From contig VMCO01000049.1 of assembly GCA_008081325.1 (NCBI GenBank), forward strand, positions 1-5,292: a stretch of 5,292 bases of DNA. The letters run 5' to 3'. Source of the stretch: Flavobacteriaceae bacterium. Lineage in GTDB: Bacteria > Bacteroidota > Bacteroidia > Flavobacteriales > Flavobacteriaceae. A program made the translations under genes and the position numbers. Below the pieces are notes generated by a model that searched no databases, had not been told where the DNA came from, and worked only from the letters and a program-made list of their open reading frames with translations. Below are positions 1-5,292 of this stretch, one piece after another. The stretch's first letter is position 1. The number at the start of each line of letters is the position of its first letter.

Positions 1-242
1 CCAATAAAGTCATAATACTTGTGACTAAATTTAGTTTGTATATGTTTACCAATTCTGGATATTTTAATAATTAATTCTAATTCATAATGAATTTCATTGG
101 AAAAATCAGGAATAAAAAACGGTCTATTTTTTAAGATTATTGACGAATCTGGCTTATGGAACAGAACAGGACTTTCCGGTCTTTGATTTTCTAACTCTTT
201 TATGTGATCAGTATAATTTCTTCCTACACAAATTATTTTCAT
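1..242 (-). CDS. Fumarylacetoacetate hydrolase (FAH) family protein, N-terminal 80 residues (3' end outside window)
   Basis: The gene starts at ATG 242-240 and reads open to the left edge, giving 80 residues plus two bases; the C-terminal part lies outside the window. It begins MKIICVGRNYTDHIKEL, the family opening with a G-x-N-Y-x-x-H motif (Asn9, Tyr10, His13). A phenylalanine-x-lysine-proline step follows at 28-31. A Y-E-L-E motif at 53-56 supplies Glu54 and Glu56, which correspond to the paired glutamates that bind the divalent metal in this family; the later aspartate ligand would be beyond the edge. FAH-family enzymes cleave or hydrate C-C bonds in 2-keto acids and diketones (fumarylpyruvate, acylpyruvate, oxaloacetate decarboxylation and others), normally in the cytoplasm. 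The short single-domain start resembles the acylpyruvase/hydratase-isomerase type rather than true eukaryotic-like FAH. The substrate cannot be told. The start lies 5 bp after the E2 stop, so the two genes are probably cotranscribed. Confidence 0.88.
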   Translation of the reverse strand, partial: MKIICVGRNYTDHIKELENQRPESPVLFHKPDSSIILKNRPFFIPDFSNEIHYELELIIKISRIGKHIQTKFSHKYYDFI

Positions 243-247
243 TGTGC

Positions 248-1579
248 TTAAATTTCACGGTTTGAATTCCAGTTCTCCAAATGATCTTTAACCGCTTTAA
301 TAAATTTACTACCTAGGGCTCCGTTTACAACTCTGTGATCATATGAATGAGAAATAATCATTTTCTTTCTTATACCAATATAATCCCCCTCCTCAGTTTC
401 TATAACACTTGGCATTTTTCTGATAGCCCCAAAAGCTAATATACCAACCTGAGGTTGATTTATAATTGGTGTACCCATAATACTTCCAAAAACACCAACA
501 TTTGTAACTGTGTAGGTTCCACCAGCCACATCATCAGGACTTAAATTATTGTTTCTAGCTCTTGAAGCTAAATCATTAACAGATTTTGCCATACCGACTA
601 AATTTAGCTGATCTGCATTTTTAATCACAGGAACAATCAGATTTCCATCGGATAGTGCAGTTGCCATTCCAATATTTATTTTCTTTTTAAGTAAAATCTT
701 ATCATCCGAAACAGAAATATTCATCATTGGATATTGTCTCAATGCTACAGCAACAGCTTCGATAAATATGGGTGTAAATGTAAATTTTTGCCCTTCTCTA
801 CTCTCAAATCCTGACTTTACCCTATCTCTCCAATTAAAAATATTTGTTACATCTACTTCAATGAAAGACTGAACATGTGCAGAAGTTTTGACTGAATTTG
901 TCATGTGTTGAGAAATTATCTTTCCCATTTTGGTCATCTCAATAACTTCATCACTAAAATCTGAAGCATTTAGTTTTTCAGGCTGAATAATATTAGTATT
1001 TGATTTAATTGGCTCGTCAACAATTACATTTCTGTTTGACAAAAATGATAAAATATCATTTTTAGTTATTCTACTATCTTTTCCGGTTCCATTAATTTTA
1101 GACAATTCTTCAGACGATATACCCTCCTTTTTAATCATGTTTTTAACCAGAGGGGATAAAAAACCTTTACCAGAGTTTAATGTATGATCAGATTCTATAA
1201 CTACCTTAGCTGATTTTTCAAGAGATTCTGTAATTTCTTCGACCAAATCTTCTTTGGAAGAAATTTCATTATTTGTTTCTTCAAAATTTTCCTGGGAATT
1301 GTCTTCTTCAATGATTGTATTATTTTGAGGCTCAACTTCGTCTGTTTCAATAATTGCAATTGTTTGACCAACCTCAATAACATCATCAACTTTAAAAAGT
1401 TTTTCGATTAAAATACCTTTTTTTTCAGATGGTACCTCTGAATCAACTTTATCTGTTGCTATCTCGACTACAGGCTCGTCAAATTCAATCGTATCACCAA
1501 TTTCTTTTAACCATGCAGTTAATGTAGCCTCAGCTACACTCTCCCCCATTTTTGGCAATTTTAATTCAAATTTTGACAT
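248..1579 (-). CDS. 2-oxo acid dehydrogenase complex, dihydrolipoyl acyltransferase (E2) subunit, probably branched-chain type
   Basis: This 443-residue protein is the cytoplasmic E2 core of a 2-oxo acid dehydrogenase complex, passing an acyl group from the E1 enzyme via lipoyl-lysine to CoA. The order is: one lipoyl domain (about 2-78, lipoylated Lys44 in ATDKVDSEVPS), an acidic Glu/Asn/Ser-rich linker (about 80-138), a peripheral subunit-binding domain (about 139-180, SPLVKNMIKKEG and GTGKDSRITKNDI), a second linker, and the catalytic acyltransferase domain (about 212-443). The catalytic histidine is His415 in DHRVVNG; the usual HRxxDG aspartate is Asn419 here. I chose ATG 1579-1577 because the protein then begins MSKFELKLPKMGES, the normal lipoyl-domain start; an in-frame TTG at 1606 adds nine non-family residues and lies inside the likely promoter. 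A single lipoyl domain and the sequence style fit branched-chain or generic E2 better than pyruvate E2, but substrate type is inference. No E1 or E3 gene is in view. Confidence 0.93.
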   Translation of the reverse strand: MSKFELKLPKMGESVAEATLTAWLKEIGDTIEFDEPVVEIATDKVDSEVPSEKKGILIEKLFKVDDVIEVGQTIAIIETDEVEPQNNTIIEEDNSQENFEETNNEISSKEDLVEEITESLEKSAKVVIESDHTLNSGKGFLSPLVKNMIKKEGISSEELSKINGTGKDSRITKNDILSFLSNRNVIVDEPIKSNTNIIQPEKLNASDFSDEVIEMTKMGKIISQHMTNSVKTSAHVQSFIEVDVTNIFNWRDRVKSGFESREGQKFTFTPIFIEAVAVALRQYPMMNISVSDDKILLKKKINIGMATALSDGNLIVPVIKNADQLNLVGMAKSVNDLASRARNNNLSPDDVAGGTYTVTNVGVFGSIMGTPIINQPQVGILAFGAIRKMPSVIETEEGDYIGIRKKMIISHSYDHRVVNGALGSKFIKAVKDHLENWNSNREI

Positions 1580-1603
1580 TAAAATAGTTTTAATTGATGA
1601 ATC

Positions 1604-1611
1604 CAAAATTA
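1604..1611 (-). promoter_or_regulatory. Candidate Bacteroidota -7 promoter element for the E2 gene
   Basis: On the minus strand this reads TAATTTTG, an exact match to the Bacteroidota -7 consensus TAnnTTTG, placed 24 bp before the E2 ATG, which would leave a leader of about 15-20 nt. The -33 element is weak: the nearest TTG begins 15 bp upstream of the -7 box (12-bp gap), shorter than the usual spacing. It lies in the 70-bp gap between the glycosyltransferase stop and E2, which supports separate transcription of E2 and the FAH-family gene. Confidence 0.45.
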
Positions 1612-1649
1612 GTGAAAATAGTCCAATTCATGATTTAAAATTTATTTAA

Positions 1650-2744
1650 TCACAAAAAAACAGTACTACCTTTTTGATTCATTCCTCCTGCTTTAATCAT
1701 ATATGTATAATCACTTGATAAAAACCAAAAGTTTATTTTGTTTTTGTTTTTCAGATTATCAATACATTTTATGATTTCTTTGAAAGTTAAATAATTAGGA
1801 TCAAAAATAAGATTACAGTTATGCAATGATTCTTCTAATTGCTCAATTGTAGAAATATTTTCATATAATTTTTTCAATTTATTATTGGGCTTATCACTAA
1901 ATAATAAATTGAAATTTGAATCTGTATTGATTTTAGTTTTAGGTTGTAAAAATCTTTTAAAAAAAATAAATAAACCGGAAATAATTTTTATGATGTATAG
2001 AAAAAAAAGATTAGATGAAAAGACATTCTTGTAATATATATTCATTGCTCCGTAAAAGTTCTTTAAATAACTAACGTCGTTAATTGTACTTTGTCCTTTA
2101 AAATGAATTATAGAAGAACTCCCACAATAATAATTTTTGTAACCATACTTGGATATTTTATGAGAAATTTCTATATCCTCACCAAACATAAAATATTCCT
2201 CATTAAAACCATTTATCTGATCAAAAATTGATTTTTTTATTATCATATTTGCACCACATAAAACATCAACCACTCCTGAGTCAAATTCATTTAAACTAGA
2301 GTAATAATCACTTCTGAATCCCAATAATTTTTTTGAAATAATCCTAATATTAGGGAAGTTTCTTTTACTCTCCCTCAAAAAACTACCCTGCCCATCGATC
2401 ATTCTAAATCCAAAAATTCCTGTGTCTCTTTTTTTATTTTCTACAAAATTATTTATCAGGTCTTCTGGAATAATTGTGTCTGGATTTAAAAAAAACAAAT
2501 AATCGCCACCAGCTAGTTTAGATGCTTTATTATTAGCTTTTGAGAAACCTAAATTGATATCGTTTTCAATTATCTTGAGATTGTATTTTTTTGATTTTAT
2601 ATACTCAACAGAGCCATCTGATGAACAATTATCAACTACAATAATCTCACCTTCAATATTTTTTAAAGCTTTGAATACACTTTGAATACAATAATCAAGG
2701 AATGCTTTACAATTATAGCTAACAATTATTACAGAAATTTTCAA
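1650..2744 (-). CDS. Glycosyltransferase family 2 (rhamnosyltransferase-like) with membrane segment and C-terminal extension
   Basis: This 364-residue protein has an N-terminal GT-A fold of family 2 (about 1-230). Visible motifs are MKISVIIVSYN at the start, VVDNCSSDGS (36-45) for nucleotide-sugar binding, LNPDT (86-90) in the DxD position, GANMIIKKSIFDQINGF (164-180), the GED motif (Glu189-Asp190) that supplies the catalytic base, and HFKGQS (214-219). This pattern is that of WbbL/RfbF-type inverting transferases, which move a sugar from a nucleotide donor to a cell-surface polysaccharide or lipid-linked acceptor; donor and acceptor are unknown. A hydrophobic segment (about 246-263) could anchor it to the inner membrane. 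About 100 residues follow (265-364) that belong to no part of the GT domain. The start is TTG 2744-2742, chosen because it gives the canonical family N-terminus and has an SD-like AAAAGG six bases upstream; it lies 2 bp after the recR stop. The stop is TGA 1652-1650. Confidence 0.9.
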   Translation of the reverse strand: MKISVIIVSYNCKAFLDYCIQSVFKALKNIEGEIIVVDNCSSDGSVEYIKSKKYNLKIIENDINLGFSKANNKASKLAGGDYLFFLNPDTIIPEDLINNFVENKKRDTGIFGFRMIDGQGSFLRESKRNFPNIRIISKKLLGFRSDYYSSLNEFDSGVVDVLCGANMIIKKSIFDQINGFNEEYFMFGEDIEISHKISKYGYKNYYCGSSSIIHFKGQSTINDVSYLKNFYGAMNIYYKNVFSSNLFFLYIIKIISGLFIFFKRFLQPKTKINTDSNFNLLFSDKPNNKLKKLYENISTIEQLEESLHNCNLIFDPNYLTFKEIIKCIDNLKNKNKINFWFLSSDYTYMIKAGGMNQKGSTVFL

Positions 2745-2746
2745 TT

Positions 2747-3364
2747 TTAACCTTTTAATGATTTTTCAAACGGAATTCTGTCAGTAATACTTCTTCCTAA
2801 TGTTATCTCATCTGCATATTCTAAATCATCTCCAACAGAAATACCCCTGGCGATTGTTGATGTTGTTATATTATAGGCAGAAATTTGTCTATAGATATAA
2901 AAGTTTGTTGTATCACCTTCCATTGTAGTACCTAACGCAAAAATCACCTCGCTTATTTCATTGTTTTTTACTTTTTCAACCAATGAATCGATATTTAAAT
3001 CATCAGGACCAATTCCATCAACTGGAGATATTTTACCCCCTAAAACGTGATATAATCCGTTAAATGAGCTGGTTTTTTCAATAGCCATAACATCTCTTAT
3101 ATCTTCAACAACACAAATTATCGACTCATCTCTTCTAGGATTTGCACAGATTTCACAAATATCAGAATCAGAAATATTGTGACAATTATTGCAAAAATTC
3201 ACATTCAATCTCATTTGAGATATAGCAGTGGCAAGGTTCTGAGATTGAGATTCAGGTTGTTTCAATAAAAATAGAACCAAACGTAATGCAGATTTTTTTC
3301 CTATTCCAGGTAAATTAGAAATTTCATTAACCGCATTCTCAATAAATTTTGAAGAAAATTCCAT
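2747..3364 (-). CDS. recR: Recombination mediator protein RecR
   Basis: RecR works with RecO (and RecF) in the cytoplasm to load RecA onto SSB-coated single-stranded DNA at gaps during recombinational repair. At 205 residues this is full length for the family (about 200). In order: a helix-hairpin-helix DNA-binding motif (LPGIGKKSALRL, 18-29), a four-cysteine zinc finger (Cys58, Cys61, Cys70, Cys73), a Toprim domain starting near residue 81 with the conserved acidic Glu87 in VVEDIRDVMAIE and the glycine-rich YHVLGGKISPVDGIGP stretch (105-120), and the typical C-terminal ARGISVGDDLEYADE (172-186) ending in GRSITDR. All key residues are intact. The ATG at 3364-3362 gives the normal N-terminus. 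It is the first leftward gene of the divergent region and is followed 2 bp later by the glycosyltransferase, an apparently unrelated function. Identification is very secure. Confidence 0.98.
   Translation of the reverse strand: MEFSSKFIENAVNEISNLPGIGKKSALRLVLFLLKQPESQSQNLATAISQMRLNVNFCNNCHNISDSDICEICANPRRDESIICVVEDIRDVMAIEKTSSFNGLYHVLGGKISPVDGIGPDDLNIDSLVEKVKNNEISEVIFALGTTMEGDTTNFYIYRQISAYNITTSTIARGISVGDDLEYADEITLGRSITDRIPFEKSLKG
2751..2756 (-). promoter_or_regulatory. SD-like ribosome binding site for the TTG-started glycosyltransferase
   Basis: The minus strand reads AAAAGG, then TTAAAA, then the TTG start. The AGG core is six bases from the start codon and overlaps the last codons of recR just before its TAA. 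Shine-Dalgarno sequences are rare in Bacteroidota, so this one in front of a non-ATG start supports the chosen start and translational coupling to recR. It could be chance, since it also encodes the recR Lys-Gly end. Confidence 0.4.
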
Positions 3365-3468
3365 TAAGCAAACTTACAAATTTTAAGAGGTTACAGATCT
3401 TTAGTTAAACTTCTTTTTTAAAAAATGTAAAAAAATTATAATTAACTTACCTGTGCAAAAAAATTAAA
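3365..3468. other. Divergent intergenic region between recR and the sodium:solute symporter
   Basis: This 104-bp region separates the two oppositely transcribed gene groups, so it should hold both promoters. It is very AT-rich, with A and T runs around 3413-3437. On the plus strand the best symporter -7 candidate is TACCTGTG at 3448-3455, one base off TAnnTTTG, 13 bp before the symporter ATG; no good -33 partner is visible. The recR side carries the better element (3369-3376). AACTTAC occurs twice (3371-3377 and 3444-3450), too short to call an operator. No hairpin with a stable GC stem was found. Confidence 0.6.
3369..3376 (-). promoter_or_regulatory. Candidate Bacteroidota -7 promoter element for recR, very close to the start codon
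   Basis: On the minus strand this reads TAAGTTTG, an exact TAnnTTTG match, with only four bases between it and the recR ATG. A CTG, one base off the TTG of the -33 element, lies 17 bp upstream of it. Used as a promoter, it would start transcription at or within a few bases of the ATG. A chance match in AT-rich DNA is possible. Confidence 0.35.
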
Positions 3469-4995
3469 ATGAATTCATTTACCATCATCACAATTATTGC
3501 CTTATATTTTTTAATTCTTTACATCATTTCATATGTTACAGGTAAAGACGATAGTAATAATATTTTTTTTAAAGCAGGTAGAAATTCTAAATGGTATGTT
3601 GTAGCTTTTGGAATGGTTGGCGCATCCTTATCTGGGGTGACATTTATTTCTGTGCCAGGATGGATTGAAAGTTCTCAGTTTAGTTATTTGCAAGTAGTAT
3701 TTGGATATTTTGTAGGATATCTTGTTGTATGTTACGTGCTACTTCCGGTTTATTACAGACTAAATTTAACCTCTATATACGAGTTTTTAGATATTAGGTT
3801 TGGAAAACCTGCACATTTAACAGGTGCTTTTTACTTTTTTCTTTCTAGATTATTAGGCGCATCATTTAGATTATTCTTGGTAGCAATAGTGCTACAACAA
3901 TTTGTTTTTGACAATTGGAATATACCATTTCCTGTAACTGTTGGAATATCGATTGGGCTTATATGGATATATACATATAAAGGTGGTATACGTACAATTG
4001 TCTGGACAGACACCCTTCAAACTTTATTTATGATTTTAGCTGTTATAATATCGATAGTATCTATCTTAAACAGTTTAGACTTAAGTCTTACAGAATATAT
4101 TTCCTCAGAGGATTTCAAAGAATATAGCAAGGTTTTTTTTATCGAGGATATTAACGATAGAAATCATTTTCTAAAATCATTTATAGGTGGAATTTTTGTT
4201 ACAATATGCATGACAGGTCTAGATCAGGACATGATGCAAAAAAATCTAACATGTAAATCCATTGACGATGCGCAAAAAAATATGATAAGCTTCAGTTTTG
4301 TGTTGGTTTTTGTAACAGCCTTATTTATGTTTTTAGGAAGTCTTTTATTTACCTATAAAAATATCAACGGCATAACAATTCCCGTAATGGATGGTCAAAC
4401 AAGAACTGATTTACTTTTTCCAGAAATAGCTCTTAACAGTGAACTTGGGATAGTATTAGGTATTAGTTTTCTTTTAGGGTTAATCGCGGCAGCATATAGT
4501 AGTGCTGATAGTGCATTAACATCCTTGACAACTTCTTTTTGTGTTGATTTCCTTAGGATGAACGACAATGAAAATGAGAATAAAAAAACAAGAAAAATTG
4601 TACATGTAGCAATGAGTATAATGCTAATGATTACGATAATTATTTTCAAATATGTTTTAAGCAGTAATGTAATTGATAGTTTATTGACCGTAGCATCTTA
4701 CACATACGGGCCTCTTCTCGGGCTTTTTGCGTTTGGACTATATAGCAAGAGAAAACTTAAAGGAAACTACATTTATGTTGTTGTCATCCTTGCCCCAATT
4801 TTAACTTATGTATTGAATATAAGTCCAATTTTATATACTTATTTAAGTGATTCATTTTTATTGGAGTGTAAATTCAAAACTTGGGAATGTGCAAGTGCAT
4901 ATGCCAAAAATAACTTATACGTTTTTGGATATGAATTATTGCCCATAAATGGTCTAATTACTATTTTTGGTCTTTATATTTGCTCAAAAAAATAA
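3469..4995 (+). CDS. Sodium:solute symporter (SSS family), substrate unknown
   Basis: This 508-residue integral inner-membrane protein has the LeuT-like fold of the SSS family (PutP, SGLT), which couples solute uptake to the sodium gradient. About 13 hydrophobic segments are visible (near 4-24, 42-65, 71-96, 118-146, 152-171, 180-204, 234-258, 272-296, 326-352, 377-398, 404-425, 432-455, 482-505), matching the PutP-like topology of periplasmic N-terminus and cytoplasmic C-terminus. Family signatures are GASLSGVTFISVPGW (51-65), YKGGIRTIVWTDTLQ (170-184) and the segment LIAAAYSSADSALTSLT (338-354), whose Ser344-Ser345 correspond to the sodium-site serines of vSGLT. The predicted periplasmic loop before the last segment contains Cys467 and Cys474. 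Length and ends are normal. Substrate cannot be read from sequence; sugars, amino acids, organic acids and sialic acid are all known for the family. The start is ATG 3469; the next gene begins one base after the stop. Confidence 0.94.
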   Translation: MNSFTIITIIALYFLILYIISYVTGKDDSNNIFFKAGRNSKWYVVAFGMVGASLSGVTFISVPGWIESSQFSYLQVVFGYFVGYLVVCYVLLPVYYRLNLTSIYEFLDIRFGKPAHLTGAFYFFLSRLLGASFRLFLVAIVLQQFVFDNWNIPFPVTVGISIGLIWIYTYKGGIRTIVWTDTLQTLFMILAVIISIVSILNSLDLSLTEYISSEDFKEYSKVFFIEDINDRNHFLKSFIGGIFVTICMTGLDQDMMQKNLTCKSIDDAQKNMISFSFVLVFVTALFMFLGSLLFTYKNINGITIPVMDGQTRTDLLFPEIALNSELGIVLGISFLLGLIAAAYSSADSALTSLTTSFCVDFLRMNDNENENKKTRKIVHVAMSIMLMITIIIFKYVLSSNVIDSLLTVASYTYGPLLGLFAFGLYSKRKLKGNYIYVVVILAPILTYVLNISPILYTYLSDSFLLECKFKTWECASAYAKNNLYVFGYELLPINGLITIFGLYICSKK

Positions 4996-4996
4996 A

Positions 4997-5292
4997 ATGA
5001 ATAGACACTTTTCTCTAATACTACCAATACTTGCAATACTATTTTTGACAGCTTGTGATGACAATAATAATGATCAACCTGAACCTATTATTCTTCACGA
5101 ATATGTAGAAGTTTACGATGAAAACTTAATAAGTAATGATTATATATTTATTGTTGAAAATAATTCAACTAATTCTTATCTAATCAACAAAGAAGGTTTT
5201 AAGGTTTGGGAGTGGAATTTTGATACGAATTCTGGTAACGATTTAGAAATACTTAATAATGGTAATATTGTTGGTCTATTCAAGGCTACTGA
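4997..5292 (+). CDS. Lipoprotein, probably arylsulfotransferase-like beta-propeller (N-terminal part; 3' end outside window)
   Basis: The reading frame runs from ATG 4997 through the right edge, 98 residues plus two bases. It begins with a lipoprotein signal peptide: Asn-Arg-His start, hydrophobic stretch (about 5-17) and lipobox LTAC with the lipidated Cys20. An Asp/Asn-rich tether (21-30, DDNNNDQPEP) follows. The mature start then has a pattern seen in bacterial arylsulfotransferase-like proteins: YIFIVENNSTNSYLINKEG (about 49-67), the tryptophan pair WEW (about 70-72), and DLEILNNGNIVGLF (about 82-95), which reads like a first propeller blade. Such enzymes move sulfate between phenolic compounds, but the catalytic histidine/arginine region would lie beyond the window, so activity is unproven and another beta-propeller lipoprotein is possible. 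The acidic residues at +2/+3 after Cys20 may bear on sorting, possibly to the cell surface. The start is one base after the symporter stop, so co-expression is likely. Confidence 0.75.
   Translation, partial: MNRHFSLILPILAILFLTACDDNNNDQPEPIILHEYVEVYDENLISNDYIFIVENNSTNSYLINKEGFKVWEWNFDTNSGNDLEILNNGNIVGLFKAT

Noticed and set aside
1201..1389. Open frame of 62 residues on the minus strand inside the E2 gene
   Set aside because: It is an out-of-frame reading of the acidic linker of E2, lysine/leucine-rich with no family resemblance, and the E2 frame is clearly the coding one.
1580..1606. N-terminal extension of E2 by nine residues from a TTG codon at 1606
   Set aside because: The added residues are not part of the lipoyl domain, the TTG overlaps the likely -7 element, and the ATG at 1579 gives the normal family start.
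1618..1649. AT-rich imperfect inverted repeats after the glycosyltransferase stop, considered as a terminator
   Set aside because: The possible stems are short, almost purely A/T and lack a clear U-tract after a stable hairpin, so they are not distinguishable from composition bias.
3831..4013. Open frame of 60 residues antisense to the symporter
   Set aside because: It lies wholly inside a well-supported membrane protein gene, shows no recognisable motif, and has no promoter or conserved start.
4131..4141. Run of eight T in the symporter, considered as a frameshift or slippage site
   Set aside because: The reading frame continues normally through the run and the protein has full family length, so no frameshift is indicated.
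4395..4649. Open frame of 84 residues antisense to the symporter with a hydrophobic N-terminus resembling a signal peptide
   Set aside because: The hydrophobic stretch is the antisense of symporter membrane-segment codons, an expected artefact; there is no independent support for a gene.
1..5292. Search for a defence, mobile or otherwise undescribed system
   Set aside because: All six genes belong to known families, no transposase, integrase, nuclease-toxin, repeat array or tRNA was seen, and the intergenic regions are short. Nothing supports a new system.

Overview
The window is AT-rich chromosomal DNA that looks like a member of Bacteroidota, most likely a marine Flavobacteriia-type bacterium. 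The reasons are the composition, the near absence of Shine-Dalgarno sequences, -7 elements matching TAnnTTTG in front of two genes, and the protein sequences themselves: a RecR, a branched-chain-type E2 and an FAH-family N-terminus that all resemble flavobacterial versions. The taxonomic call is inference from recall, with no search behind it.

Layout: six genes in two divergent groups around a 104-bp intergenic region (3365-3468). Leftward (minus strand), in transcription order: recR (recombination mediator), a family 2 glycosyltransferase with a C-terminal extension, a lipoyl-bearing 2-oxo acid dehydrogenase E2 subunit, and a fumarylacetoacetate hydrolase (FAH)-family protein cut by the left edge. 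Rightward (plus strand): a sodium:solute symporter, followed after one base by an outer-membrane-type lipoprotein, probably arylsulfotransferase-like, cut by the right edge.

Gene relationships: recR and the glycosyltransferase are tightly packed (2-bp gap, TTG start, SD-like sequence at the recR stop) and are probably translated from one message. The E2 gene follows a 70-bp gap that holds a good -7 element and probably starts its own transcript, with the FAH-family gene 5 bp behind it. E2 and FAH-family enzymes could both serve carbon-compound breakdown, but the sequence does not show a shared pathway. The symporter and lipoprotein are probably co-expressed. The leftward set looks like a housekeeping neighbourhood rather than a dedicated system.

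No RNA genes, mobile elements, CRISPR arrays or convincing terminators were seen. I found no new biological system. The points most worth checking are an Asp-to-Asn change in the E2 active-site motif, the C-terminal extension on the glycosyltransferase, a TTG start coupled to recR, and a recR -7 element so close to the ATG that the transcript may be leaderless.
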